A stretch of 64,000 nt of DNA from Kappaphycus alvarezii (GCA_002205965.3 NADL03000758.1:806001-870000), one strand, 5' to 3'; counted from the stretch's first letter, positions 1 through 11,846 are shown. The notes: generated from the letters alone by a model not told the origin. A program made the numbers and translations.

Positions 1-430
1 CGGTGGTTGCTTGCAGAGAGTCAACAGTAAAGCCGTGCTTGATTTTGAGGTTTGGCCGAAACTTAGGTGGGTTTTCATCTGCCAAAGCGAGTATGCTTCT
101 GAGAGAAGACAGAGTGTAAGAAGTAGACGCGTTGGTTTTCGGAGCTTGGTAGTGATCGGAAAAGACGGAAAGATTTGATAGACGTCGCGGGGAGAAGAAT
201 GCGGGTTTTGAGCCGACAGTGCTTTCAGCCCTCGGTTTGTATCTGAATAGAAGAGAACCACGATGTTGGAAGTAGATAGTGGGGGGTAAAAAGGAGGGGT
301 GAAGAATGATGATGATGAGCGGGACGATACTAAAAATTAGAAGAGTAGGGATACGGAAGCAGCTGGGGCGCTTCTTGGTAATAGAGGGAAGAGTTGTTGG
401 AAGGGAAGAAATGCTACGCGGGGATTGCAT
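1..430 (-). CDS. Partial type II membrane protein, N-terminus only, runs off the left edge
   Basis: Reading leftward from an ATG at 430, the frame stays open for 143 codons to the window edge. The product begins MQSPRSISSLPTTLPS and continues with a basic stretch (TKKRPSCFR). A strongly hydrophobic segment follows at about residues 30-50 (PTLLIFSIVPLIIIILH), then a Ser/Arg/Pro-rich stem. A short basic cytosolic tail plus one signal-anchor is the usual plan of Golgi type II enzymes such as glycosyltransferases and sulfotransferases, but the catalytic part lies outside the window, so no function is assigned. It is divergent from the FkbM-like gene at 1774, leaving about 1.3 kb between the two starts. 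Confidence 0.5.
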   Translation of the reverse strand, partial: MQSPRSISSLPTTLPSITKKRPSCFRIPTLLIFSIVPLIIIILHPSFLPPTIYFQHRGSLLFRYKPRAESTVGSKPAFFSPRRLSNLSVFSDHYQAPKTNASTSYTLSSLRSILALADENPPKFRPNLKIKHGFTVDSLQATT

Positions 431-1773
431 TGGGTAAATAAGTTTTGGAGGGGATATTGGGAACATGATGGAGGATAAGGGGAGAGATAAGAGTGACAAA
501 GGTTTCGACGTTCGTTGCATGCAAATTAAAAGTTACAACGGATCTTAACTTTCTTTAGCAATTGCATTTGAAATTATGCAATGCAGAGAGGAGTTAGTTT
601 ACGTGCCGCGATAACCACCACGACAGTTCTTGTCAAGTTTGTCGTGCCAGATATTTAATACATTGAAATTTTAGTCCCTGCCACCTGGCGGCGTTAAACA
701 AGAACTGATATTATTCCAAAGTAATGCAACTGTTGTGAGCAGGACTCGTGGTTGGGCGTCGTCACAAGCAAAAATTCTGTACTTTATACTTTACAGGCGC
801 CCCACGCAATCTGGTTACTATACTTTGCGACCACCAACAAGTTACCAAAAATTGCCCGGAGCAGCGCGGCTTATTTTTCCCTTACGGCATTATTAGCAAT
901 AGCACAGGTCTGTCGCGGCAACCGAATAAACAATATGCATGCACTTTCAATTCAGAGTCAAATATATCTTCCAAGAATAAGACATCCAAACCTTCCCCCT
1001 TTCAACTCATAACGGTGCTCTGCAAGGAAGTACGGAAATTACTGGTTTGCTGCATTAAAGAAACTCGGTTAATCTGTTTAGCTCTGTCCATACTCATCCG
1101 GATATTGACAGAGCGAAACAGGATTCTAAGCAAGTTTCATAACTTCCAGTGGTAGTTTAGCTGACAGTTGAAGCGATTTTTCCATTCGCACCATGGGAAG
1201 TATTGAACAGTCACATTGCTGAAACCGAATACGTGGCAATTATGCTCCTCTAATTTTCGGTAACACTCGACAGAGCTGACCGTACATGTGGGGTAACTTG
1301 CAATCACATTTTATGCATTTTAGGAAAACTTTGCCTGGAGCTGCGGCAATTTGTTGTACTCCACGACGACAGTTTCCTAATTTTTAACAAAGAAGTTCCT
1401 AGTTCGATTTCTGGATAATTTGGCCATACACTCATGTTTGGTTTAACTGCAATGTTTTCTTCGGATTGCGGAGGCTGAATTGCAACAGGCGGGGCTTTCA
1501 ATAACAGTCAAGTGCAATCAAGAGTATTGACACAATTCTAATCCCATGTTGTAATTTAAGTACACCAAGCACTGCAAATACCCCACGATACATTTAAAAT
1601 GGTTACTGTCGTGAAGTTCCCAAAATTACAAAATTACACTCTCTTCTTTTAATTGCAACAACGGGCATGGCAACTGGACTCGTCATCTTCGAGGTGCTCC
1701 TTTGGAAAAACGGGCTGAAGCCCGAACTAAGAGTTACCAAGCTAACATCAAAGATGCAAATACCGAGTGCATT
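431..1773. other. Intergenic spacer between divergent genes
   Basis: I see no coding signal with family resemblance here. The open frames at about 750-1155 have no recognisable domain, no composition bias and no ATG that explains them. The stretch probably holds the promoters of the two divergent genes. Confidence 0.4.
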
Positions 1774-2816
1774 ATGGCCACCTCTTTTATCTACACAGCG
1801 CGCTTCCCTAACCTCGCAAATCTATCAGCGCTTTTATGGGCGATTGCCCTTGTAGCATACACCTGGGCTGTAGCAACTCGTTCCCGCACGTCAATGCCGT
1901 CATGCCCATGCGAAACATACGCGCAAGCATTTCTTCCATTGAATCAGACATTATTCGAAAGAGAAGAAGGAAACAGCAAAGCTTGCTATGATGCTGTAAA
2001 GTGGGCTTTGCGGAGGAGAAACGGGACTGGGGATATACTGAGAGGAAGAGGTGATTGCGAAGGAACACAGCAGTACGGGAGAGTTGCAGGGGAGAAACGA
2101 TACTGGGGAGAGTACGAGGAGCGAAGGGAGTAACGAAGGTTTGAACGATGGAGAGCCATTGGAGACAGATTTGTATATGAATTTTTTTGACGGACTAGAG
2201 GGGAGGGAACGTAAGTTTGTAGAAATCGGGGCAAGTGACAGTGGGGCAAATGGGTCGATAACAAGGTTTTTTGGCAGAGTTTGAATTGGAGTGGGGTTAT
2301 TGTAGATGGAGGAGCGGCATTTGGGAAGAGAAACGTATGGAAGGAGTAGAAATTGTGAACAGGGTAGTATGCGAACCAGGGCTTGAGGGGAAGAAATTAA
2401 GATGGATCGACAAAGAAGGGGCGGGGGAGGATTGGAGATATATATGACTCAGAACGACTTGAAACCCATTGAAAAGGAAGCCAAGGAGATGAAAAATCCG
2501 CTTTTAGAATGGTAAATTGCGTCAGTTTGGGGGTTTTGCTGGATAAAATGGGTTTAGGGGTAGTTGACTTATTGGCGGTTGACGTAAATGGGGCGGAAAG
2601 AGGGGTGATTGAAGGTTTGAATGAGGAGAAGGTGCATTGAGGGTGGTCGTTGTGGAAGTAGGGGTTGATGATGGGGATAAAGAGGGGAGTGAGGAGAACA
2701 ATGCTGGAGAAGGGTTTTGCTACTCCCATCGCATAGGACGAAAAGAAGTTTGGGTAGGAGATCATGCTTTAAAGCTGTCACATTGTGCATGGGTAGCATT
2801 GAAGGAGGATCCATAG
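1774..2816 (+). CDS. FkbM-type SAM-dependent methyltransferase, membrane-anchored
   Basis: From the ATG at 1774 the protein has a signal-anchor (residues about 15-37, LSALLWAIALVAYTWAVA). The FkbM core follows: YMNFFDGLEGRERKFVEIGA (SAM-binding motif I), then SITRFFGRV, NWSGVIVDGG and EIVNRVVCEPGL. Further on come SLGVLLDKMG, DLLAVDVNGAERGVIEGL (the LDVEGAE-like motif) and RVVVVEVGVDD. The order and spacing match FkbM methyltransferases, which O-methylate sugars or similar acceptors. The reading frame changes near 2051-2130, 2281, 2335, 2500 and 2637. The last fits a missing T in a TT run, so the changes may be assembly errors. The N-terminal anchor implies a Golgi-lumen enzyme, possibly acting on a polysaccharide (inference). 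The family call is good; the substrate is unknown. Confidence 0.62.
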
Positions 2817-5740
2817 TCACAATATGCCGTGGATTACTGCTACTTCAATTATTATGCAAGGCCAATTATCCGGTACATGCAGTAAAGAATATAGAAATTC
2901 ATCATCTCTTTGTCCCTCATATGCCGTGAGCAGCTTATAGATTATTCGTAGTGGCGGAGTGTAGTGATTCCGTGTCTTGCCGATAAAAATTTATAGGGCT
3001 ATTGAGCCTGTGCTCAGTGTACATTACTTTCTATCGTAGGAGCAGCGCTGAATCCGGCAAAATTTGTAGTGCTGAGAACTATAAAACTTTACACGTACCT
3101 ACAACAGTATTGTAGGGAAGATTGAAAGACAGGGCGGGACATCGGGGGGTTATAAAAGAATGCACTAAACTGGATGCATCTCAGAATTGACGCCCAATGT
3201 ATCGAGGAAAACGGCCTCTTCGTTCCATCCTCGCCACCTTTGCGTGAAACGCGTCGGTTCCCTAAGTGGCCATTCGTGTTGGCTGTGCAGAATTGCGCGA
3301 GCTTTTTTTTGCTTGAGGCAGAGAAATCCAGAGAGGTAATCAATAGAGACGATCAGTTTTCTTCAAGAATTGCCTCGCTTTCTTCCGAATAGGCAAAAAA
3401 AATTCATCCGCCCGCACGGGGTCCAAGGAATAGCTGTAACGAAGCGATTCATTCTTGCTAAACGATTCCACAGTGCTGCAGTAGCTACGGTGGAGCAGGA
3501 CACCAAAATTATTGTTTACTTCTGGTAACTGGCCTAAGTTTGGGAAATAACCCTACTTCTCAAATATTAAACTACCCCAAATCCCCCCCCCCCTTTGGCA
3601 TTAAGGCTTTCTTCTGAGAGGTAAACTGTTGCGTGCTTCTTGTTTGGAAAGAATGGTTAGTTTCTTGGAGTAAAATAGAGAAGAAGTCAACAACCTGTTG
3701 AAATCTAGGGTCGCAGATTGGGGACCTCTTGTATTAAACGGAGGGAGAATTTTGCGTGCATTACTGATTAGAAATTTAAAACGGTTATTTCCCGAGGAAG
3801 GAAAGGGCAGATTTGTGTATTTGAGACAGATTCAAGCAGAATCCCGTACAAAACTGGCGTAAGGCCAGCCGCATGACACGCTGGTTGGGCGAAATCGTCG
3901 CAGCAGCAAGTTTTTGCATGAGGACGGATCGCATCCGCCCAAAAGCCCCATTGAAATCACAACCATGTATCTGGGTTTTAAAAAATGTGCATCCATCACC
4001 TTCATTTTTCTTCTGAAATTGGATGACGGTTTTGGTGTTTTATTCTTAAAAACAGTGCCCGGAATTTGTAATTGTATCAAGGCCGGTCTTACAGTAGGAG
4101 CTCTGCCAAAAAGTTTCTTACATCACTGAAGAGAGGCCTTCATTCCCTCGGGATGTAAAAGAAGTTATAAAATATTACATAATTGGCGCGAGCAATACTA
4201 ATGGAACAGTGATCTCTGGTTATGATTTACTGCGTAAGATATTTTTTTGATAACATGTGAACTATGCTGAGAACATAAAACCGTTCTGAACGGTTATGCT
4301 CAGCTTCCAAAGAGCTTTAAAAGAATATAACTTTGTCGATCCCCGGTCTTAAAATTATGACACACACTACGGAAACGTTGTTCAAAATAAACCAAAGAGC
4401 TATAATTGGGGTGACTTTCCCTCCAAAATCTCGCAGTAAACACACCCCCTATTTTCCCCCTTTCCCTCCCTCGGCACATTTCGACCAAAGTGTAGCTCTT
4501 GAATGAAAAAAAGTTTCTGTACTGGCCATTTTTTTTATGACTCTTACATTTTCTTGTGGAGATGTCCTCCTGGAAATGGTTTGTTAGACCCTCGAATAAA
4601 CAAAAGTTCAAGCTCTCGTGGCTTGCTGTAGACCTTGCAACCATTAACAGGTCAAAAAAAAATCTGTGATCAGTCATAAGTAACCTTTACCTTGGTCAAT
4701 ACATTCGGTTAAACAGCATATAGGCCACTACCCAAGCCACAGATACTCATTAAAATTGCGTTAGAGGCATTTTCACGTCCACAGTTGCAGTTCGCTGAAA
4801 CAAATCCACATCTCAGGCGTTGAAGCACCTATAACTAGTATGAGCTCGCCCTGCCATACTTTGTCCTCCAGGGCATCGTAAGAGATGAGATGGAACTTTT
4901 AAAAGTTCATATGAACATCAATAGCACGATGGTTGCTCTGCACTTAAACATTTCATGTACAGACTGGATTGGAAAATCCCGCAGTAGATGAAAAGCATCA
5001 AAGACCGCCAGCAACCTTATTCTCCGCAAACCCACGAGTGAGCTAAAACAAGTCATAACAGAAACTTGAAGATTTTAAAATCCAGACCAGAAACGGAAAT
5101 TGGTTTAATCCAAAATTACCTCCCAGTCATCAAAAAAATCCCCGATGCGATGAATTTGACTACACTAGAGGCTCACACAATCTTAAACCGAAGCATTTAG
5201 ACTCGGCAACTTCTCGAGCCTACCTCAAAACACCCCCATTCAAAAATTATCCTCCGCGTTTGCTTGTAATTTTCGTTATCGAAATGTAAAACTAGACAAC
5301 GTAATTTAATACGTATGTACTTAAAGTATTAAATAGAAGGCTAACCATTCTTTTCAGGAGAATTTATCAAAAATCTAATTAGGACGATTCCAGGCGAGGC
5401 AATGCCGGGACGATCAAGGCTAGGATAGGATTTTGTACCGCTAGCCTTCGACTCGCTAGGATCACACTCTTTAGAAGCATCCAAGGTTATAGAGACATAC
5501 GCGGCAGCAGTAGCGTCTCGTAGCGGATGCTCGACTGGAGGAGTGAAGACTCGCCTGTATCAGAAGCTTAGCTATTCAATCTGGTCAACATGTGCAGCAT
5601 CCGCAATTTGTCGCGCACCGCAAGACGCAGAGCTTAGTCACCCAATTCCAACTAATAATATTCCAACTTAATTTTAAGTACTTTGCAACGTTGCACATTT
5701 GGACTGTACACCAATGATAAACGACAGTATGATCTATTCA
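2817..5740. other. Long intergenic region, no gene seen
   Basis: Short open frames occur on both strands, but none resembles a known family or shows sustained coding composition. No long repeat was recognised. It contains a C-run near 3585-3595 and AT-rich stretches near 4150-4260. Confidence 0.4.
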
Positions 5741-5776
5741 GTACTGTACATACTGTACTGTACAGTATACTGTAGT
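5741..5776. repeat. TACTGTAC/GTACAGTA palindromic motif cluster
   Basis: GTACTGTACATACTGTACTG followed directly by TACAGTATACTGTAG. The unit is self-complementary. The cluster lies about 250 bp upstream of the WD40 gene that starts at 6023. Confidence 0.7.
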
Positions 5777-6022
5777 GCCTTTGTGAGTGCTCAAACTTAA
5801 TTATCCAGTTGGATGCGTTTGTTGACGTCGCCCTGAAATACAGTATCACAAGCTATTGAATCGCAGCTACGCCCAGCGCATCACCGCCAAATACCGTATG
5901 CGCCTAAAGTCCCACCACGCACCAGCCATAGCGTTGGTCATGATTGCAGCTCCATTCTCCCATTCCCACGTTGCCCCACTCTCCTTGCATCACTTACCAC
6001 CAATCACCCATCCCCCGCACGA

Positions 6023-8188
6023 ATGCAAGTCCTAGCCCACACCGGCCCCAGCTGGCATCCCGCCGCTCTGGCCACACATCCGTACCAACCTCTTCTAGCG
6101 CTTGCTGTGCGGACTACCGTCCTTCTCTACACCCCATCCGGTTCTCTTGAAGCCGAACTCCGATCCACGGGCCGTGGTTGTGTCACATCGCTTACCTTTT
6201 GTTCCGCTCCGGCTTTGACTCACCTGCTTGTTGTAGGTACTTCGAATGGGTTTGTTCGGCTGTTTGATTGGGAGTCCCGTCGCGTTTTCCGTACCGTGTG
6301 CGAATCTCCGCACGGAAAGGAGAATGCCGTTTTTGAGACTCGATTTGTGCCAAGGTTTCCAAATGTTTTGGTGGTTGTGTGGCAACAGGGTAAGGTAGAA
6401 TGGTTTCGAATCGAGAAAGGTGGGGGAAAGATTGGAGAGTTGAGTTTACCGTTTACGTCCGTATTGGGGTGGAAGTTGTAATTGTCAAGTCAGATTTCAT
6501 GCTCGTATCTGGGGATACTGACTTTGGAGGAATGGTTGTGAAATTGGATATGATTAACATCGGTCATACAGAGACTATTTTCAAGGGGGAGTGCATTTAT
6601 GGTATGTCAGCAGTTGCTGTGCAAAGTGGAGATGAGACACGAATACTACTCGCCGCAAAGGGCTCATGGGGCGGTCGTCCACTGCTATTCGAGTCGCCTG
6701 ACGCCCACAAATGGTCCCTCATTTCCTCCCGAAGCACGCAACAGAATGACAACCACGGAAAGTTCCGCTGCTCCGTGGCTTGGTGTGGAGCGAATCGAGT
6801 CGTTACATCGGACCCAGGTGGACTGCTAACTACATGGCGCTTGGAAAAGTCGCTCAACTTTGTTCGAATAGATTCTTTGCTGGTGAGGCATGTGCGCCAG
6901 GTCTTTGCTATCAAGACAATTCACGGAATGAATACCCTTGCACTTGCCTCTATATCAATGGATCGGGCCATGTCAATATGGCAGATGTGTACAGTTGAGG
7001 GTGTTGAAAAGTGGCATTTGAAGTTTCGCAACCTTCGGACCACTGGGCCTGTACGGAGCCTTGCAGTCACCGCCCGCGATCCTCATCTTTCAAGAGAAAA
7101 GGCCTTGTCAGGGACTGCCAAACTCGTTTCTTTTTGTCACGGAGCCACTATATCCGTACTTCAGCTCAATGATGAGAGAGAAAACTGCACACTCTTGGGT
7201 GATATCACACCCTTCGGTAACAATGGACAGACGGACAGTATTTCCGTGATCGACTCGGTGTCTACCGGCAACGTGAGTACGGAGGATGGGGTACCATATG
7301 CTTCAAGTCTGTTCATTTTTGGAGGTATCAACGGCCAAGTGGGCAATTCTTGTAAAGGACAACCGGACAATAGAGTATATCCTGTCAAGAAAAAGAAGGA
7401 GGCGACAAGATGATCACAGGAGTATAAAGTGGACCAACATGGCGTCGATTGCGCATGATACAATGGTGTCTGTCGCGGATAATGGGGATGCCGTAGAATG
7501 GAGCCTCTGCCACGGCGAGAACTATGCATCCAAAGGAGGACAGCGGAAAGCAATTACTCCCCGGAAAAGCTACAACCTCAGGAAATTTCGGGGATTGGAT
7601 CCGCGTATCGTGATGCAATCACAATAACCATGGAGGACACCAGGGAATACGCATTTCTAATTTTCTGTAGCGACGGCTCAGTTTCCATTTGCTCTCCCGC
7701 CGGGTATTCTTGTTGCCTCCAGTGTTAACCTCCTTGCAAAATGTAGGTTGCGCTGCATTTAGTGGAGGGAGCGGCCTCGTTGCTGTTGCTGATAAGAACG
7801 GGTCTATTGCAACCTTCCAGGTGCACATATCCCTACTTTTTAACAGATGCAAAGAAACTGAATGTGCAGTAAATGTACAGAGGTATGACGCTTTCGGGAG
7901 CCAATCACTCATCTATCTTGGTCACCACGACCAGATGGGTCACTTCAGCCCTCGCCTGGTACTGGCCCATACCTGGCTGGTATTACCTCGAACGGTGAAT
8001 CAGTCGTATTTATAAGCGATGATCAAGACCGCATATCCCTCTACACTCGGCTTAGAGGACATAGCGGAAACGTTTCTATGGTGCGATGGGAGAGTCCAAC
8101 ATTTCTTCTTACGGCTGGCGAAGACGGTACTGTAAGGAGATGGGACATGTCAAGGCAGCCCGGCCTCGCGAGACAGACTCCAAAGTAA
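6023..8188 (+). CDS. Gemin5-like WD40 repeat protein
   Basis: The frame-corrected product of about 720 residues is WD40-like throughout. Its N-terminus (HPAALATHPYQPLLALAVRT, then TTVLLYTPSGSLEAEL) and blades such as LLVVGTSNGFVRLFDWES resemble the start of Gemin5. Other matching blades are TLALASISMDRAMSIWQM, GLVAVADKNGSIATFQ and a closing GHSGNVSMVRW...LLTAGEDGTVRRWD. About 720 residues equals the two-propeller N-terminal half of Gemin5, which binds snRNA for SMN-dependent snRNP assembly; the C-terminal helical half is absent. Single-base frame changes occur near 6470, 7336, 7595, 7690 and 7890, each at a run of G or T. A 43-bp intron near 7704 was considered and rejected on phase. WD40 identity is secure; Gemin5 is a best guess. 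Confidence 0.6.
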
Positions 8189-8979
8189 GGATTGTTACAA
8201 ATTAAAGTGAAACTTAACTTGTCCGTGTAAAACGATTCTCGATCGATGAATATCGCACTTTGAATCAGATGTTTGATTTACCGCCTAAGGATGTACGCCA
8301 GTTAGGACTGCAAGGATCATTGATGACTAAAACACTAGCTTGTCAACCATTTCGGTGAAACGTTTCAAGTCATTTTAGCGTTCGAAATGCACCTTTGATA
8401 AATTGGTATTGGATGTAGAGTTGAAAGTTACCTTTTCCGGATTAATACCGACGTAGCCTTCAGCACCGTCGGAATGGATTGCACCCTCGACCAGTGCTGT
8501 TTTTTGGAGCGGCGGTCACTTATCACTTGTGCAGTCGATGAGATCGCGGGTGAGCTGCGAAATTCACATGCTGCATTGCTGATCACTGACTGGACGCACC
8601 CTAGCTCTTTAAGACCAATTCTATCATGCTGATAGTGGATATTCTCTTTTGTGGTCACCTTAACCGCAACCGTAACTTGTTCCACACTGCCCTTGACCAC
8701 TCAGTAACAACAGTGCTGAAGGCGCTGGGAACTTTGTTCGGAAAACCCAGAGTTATCAGCACTAACAGACTCGTTCTGTCACAACCCCTTCTTTCGTCAA
8801 CGCAACAACCGCCTATCCACCACTCTCTTTGCTACACTCTGCACTAAGTTGATTATAACAAAGTCCCTGTTCTTCTTTCGGCGCTTCATTGGGCATTGTC
8901 CAAGATAGCCTCTGCCAAAAGTTCTTCAGCAAAGCTCCTTTATCACTCCATCTTCGTGTTGAACTAACGAACAGGAAAA
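8189..8979. other. Intergenic spacer before the syntaxin gene
   Basis: No coding signal was recognised. It probably holds the 3' end of the WD40 transcript and the promoter of the syntaxin gene. Confidence 0.4.
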
Positions 8980-10190
8980 ATGAAAGACCGTTTGGCGGAA
9001 CTGACAGCCGGTACTGATATGAGCAGTGATGTACGTAGCAATGAGAGCGATTCTCCTCTCTCAAGGAGATTGTCGATTTAGCATCAAAGTCTAACCGAAC
9101 ATTTTCTGCTCTATTTTATGTGCAACGATCACTTGAAAATACAACAGAGTGAACTTGAAGAAGTAGATATTGAAAACGGAGGCGAGGATGAGCTGGACTT
9201 GAGCAGAGAGAGGCCCTTGCCAAGTACCACCGGGAGATGGACGCCATTCTCAAAGCGGTGGATAAGATTCATGAGAATGTGGAAACAATCGAGTCGCGTT
9301 ACCAAATATCGCTCAATGATAAGCTTCAAGATTCGGACAGAGCGATTGCCTCGAATGACATTGCTCGTTTGATGGACCAGACGGAGCGGACCTCCGAAGC
9401 GGTCCGAAAACGGCTACGACGAATTGCCGGAGAGAACCAAGCGTTCCGACGAGAGCATCCAGAAAAGGTGGGAACGTTGCGAGTGAGGGTCAACACGCAC
9501 CAGGGTTTAACGAGAAGATTTATGGATGCGATGCAATTGTTTGAGGAATATCAGGACAAGCATCGCAGCAACGTGAAAAAGGCGATGGAGCGTCAATTGC
9601 GTTTGATGAATCCACAGGCCTCAGAAGAGGAAATTCAAGAGGCGCTGAGAAGCGGATGTGTGGATGACGTTGTGGATGATTCTCCCACACTTGCTCAGTT
9701 GCCTGCTGAGGAACAGACGCGACTTCGAAACGGATTGGCAGATTTGAAAAGTCGCAATAATGATATTAAGAAGCTGGAGGAAAGCATCATTCAACTTCAT
9801 CAGTTGTTTGCAGATATGCAGATTCTAGTGGAAGCACAGGGTGAACTGTTAAATGACATTGAGTATAATATTGAGGACACAAAGGGCAAGACAGAGACGG
9901 GATTCAATGAACTGATTCAGGCGCGGGCGTATCAAAAGTCTGCGACAAAAAAGAAGATATGCATTGGTTTTATGATTATCGCGGTACTTGCTGCAATTCT
10001 AGTGCCGATCTCTAGTCAAGTATATCCCGATTTGGTTTCCCGGAACAGCGGATACAATCAGCAACTTGCCGATTGTGGGGGAGGGGGTACGAATTCGACA
10101 TCAAGTGCGGAAGACTCGGACGCGAGTGAAGGTGTGACTGAGGGTGAGCCGGAAGCGGCTCCCAGTGCAGTGGAGCGAGAGACGTATTGA
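8980..10190 (+). CDS. Syntaxin (Qa-SNARE), one intron
   Basis: Exon 1 (8980-9030) encodes MKDRLAELTAGTDMSSD, the classic syntaxin start. An intron at 9031-9147 has GTACGT at its donor, CTAAC as a plausible branch site and ACAACAG at its acceptor, and keeps phase 0. Exon 2 opens SELEEVDIENGGEDELDLSR and then gives the Habc helices (ALAKYHREMDAILKAVDKIH). The SNARE motif contains QLFADMQILVEAQGELLNDI, where the Gln of VEAQGE is the zero-layer residue. A basic KKK leads into one C-terminal membrane segment (ICIGFMIIAVLAAILVPI). A single frame change near 9211 fits a missing G in GG. The protein should act in membrane fusion on the plasma or endomembrane. A tail of about 55 mostly acidic residues after the membrane segment is unusual for the family. 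Confidence 0.9.
9031..9147 (+). other. Spliceosomal intron of the syntaxin gene
   Basis: 117 bp; donor GAT|GTACGT, acceptor ACAACAG|AGT. A CTAAC box and a pyrimidine-rich stretch precede the acceptor. Removing it joins two phase-0 exons whose product reads as a normal syntaxin N-terminus. Confidence 0.65.
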
Positions 10191-10269
10191 AAAGGGTTGG
10201 TAGGCTGTATTTGCAGGTTGGTGCGAGCACGAGGAGTGCGAATGCAAGAGAAAGTTTGAGGAGGAAGGA

Positions 10270-10707
10270 GTGAAAGGATCTGAGTTGCGAGCGGTAGGCA
10301 CAGGCAGGAATGCCGTAGATGCGTGGGTGGTAGGGAAGGAGGTTGTTTCGACGCAAGGTGCGGGGAACGAGGATGAAATGTGGGAAAAAGGTAGTGTGGG
10401 TTTGAGTGAAGGAGATGATGAAAAGTTGCAGGGTGGTGGTGGTGATGCGATGGATGCAAGTATTGTGATGCAGGTGATGAATGATGTTACTGGGGTGGGG
10501 ATATTTGCGGGGATGGAGTACGGGCCGGGGAGGGGGGAGGAAGGAGGAGAAGACGAAGAGGAGTGGGAATCTGAATCGGAATCGGCGATGGATATAATAT
10601 GGGAGTTTGTCAAGGAAAGGATGGTGCGTGAAGTGGACAGGATGTGGGGGAGGAAGACTCTGGGCGGGAGAGGACGAGGACGATGGAGATTATTTGGATG
10701 TGCTTAA
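10270..10707 (+). CDS. Possible acidic hypothetical protein
   Basis: This open frame just downstream of the syntaxin gene has no ATG at its start; the first usable in-frame ATG is near 10377. It encodes a Gly/Glu/Asp-rich product with an acidic block (EEDEEEWESESE), then a short helix-like segment (AMDIIWEFVKERMVREVDRM) and a basic end (GRGRGRWRLFG). I recognise no family. It could be a small gene, the frameshifted end of a longer one, or part of the syntaxin 3' UTR with biased composition. The long Pro/Ser-rich frame on the other strand is its shadow. Confidence 0.3.
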   Translation: MKGSELRAVGTGRNAVDAWVVGKEVVSTQGAGNEDEMWEKGSVGLSEGDDEKLQGGGGDAMDASIVMQVMNDVTGVGIFAGMEYGPGRGEEGGEDEEEWESESESAMDIIWEFVKERMVREVDRMWGRKTLGGRGRGRWRLFGCA

Positions 10708-10800
10708 TCGAGGTGTGCTTACACTCAGTATTAGCGTGTCATTACAGTTGAGTATTAGCTGTTGGTGTAATGCAACGCATTTGTGTAGGGATTTATCTGA

Positions 10801-11157
10801 ATACAGTACTGTAGGCAAAAGCAAATTGTTAAGCTTAACTTGGAAAGAGACGCATAGCATACTACACTTCGTCTCGCAAGACTCTCCGTCCCTCAGTCCG
10901 CACTTTGCGGCAATTACTGTACTGTACTGTACTGTACTGGTCTGTGCTGTGCTGTACTGTGCTGTACGGATGGTTGGCTGGCATCGTAGCTCCAATCATA
11001 TGTCCCATACGCATACAGCACTGTAAATGCACAAATCCCCTCTCCTCCATCGTCCACGTGCCGTACGTCTGTGCAGTTCTGTGCTGTACCGTGCAGATCT
11101 GTACTGTGCGCTGCACCAAATCCACTACTGTACAGTGCAGTACAATACTGTATAGCG
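10801..11157. repeat. Degenerate array of TACTGTAC / TGTGCTGTAC units
   Basis: The region carries an uninterrupted (ACTGT)n stretch at 10915-10969, then variants such as GTGCTGTACCGTGCAG and ACTGTACAGTGCAGTACAAT up to 11157. It lies between the syntaxin gene and the Josephin gene. Frames on both strands here merely translate the repeat. Confidence 0.7.
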
Positions 11158-11846
11158 AAAGTATGCCATATCTTGTGTTTGCATTCGTCATGTTTCGCGC
11201 AATGCGTACTATGCCCAGCCAAAAAATTATAAAAAATCCACAAATTCTTTACCCCTCTTTGTCCTTGCTTCCCCAAAGTACCTTCTGTTTTCGCAGAAAC
11301 AGTTAAATTTTACTCACTATACTACTGTATCGCAATAATCCCGCGTCAACCATCCCAATTTTAACGGCATTAGTTGAGCCCCGCCATTTTGTTCGTCGTT
11401 CCTCCAAAAGAAAGAATTAAATAAATAAAAACTAAGAAAACAGCGTATAAAGGTTAGGCACACAGGTCGTCTATTACCCTCTGCCCGCGCTCGCTTCGCG
11501 AAACGACACTGAGTCTCCTCAACTCGTGCCAGTTTCGTTTCGATTGGTACGGAATCTGTGACATTTTTTTTTGTGTTTTCTACATATAAATCCAGGTTGC
11601 TTGAACCAGCAGATCTGCATCTTTCGCTTCGCGCCTCGCACACACCGCCGCTTTCGTTTCATCTGCAATCCCTTCCACCATCCTTTCCAGCAATCTCAAT
11701 TCAAATCAACATGCCGTCCCAATCTCCTCTTCTCCTAAACCCACTACTCCAACTGACACCCCTGCAACTCATGCCTCCATCCCAAACAGCCTTCTTCCCG
11801 GCCCGGCTTCCGTCCGATACTCTCCCACCGTCTTCCAATCATCCGA

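Noticed and set aside
7704-7746. A 43-bp intron in the WD40 gene
   Set aside because: The GT...AG pair exists, but splicing gives the wrong phase; a missing T at the TTT run explains the frame better.
10101-10613. Long Ser/Pro-rich open frame on the minus strand downstream of the syntaxin gene
   Set aside because: It is the antisense of an acidic/Gly-rich plus-strand stretch and overlaps the syntaxin 3' end; no family pattern.
10862-11306. Several overlapping open frames on both strands rich in Cys, Thr, Val and Tyr
   Set aside because: They are translations of the (ACTGT)n palindromic repeat.
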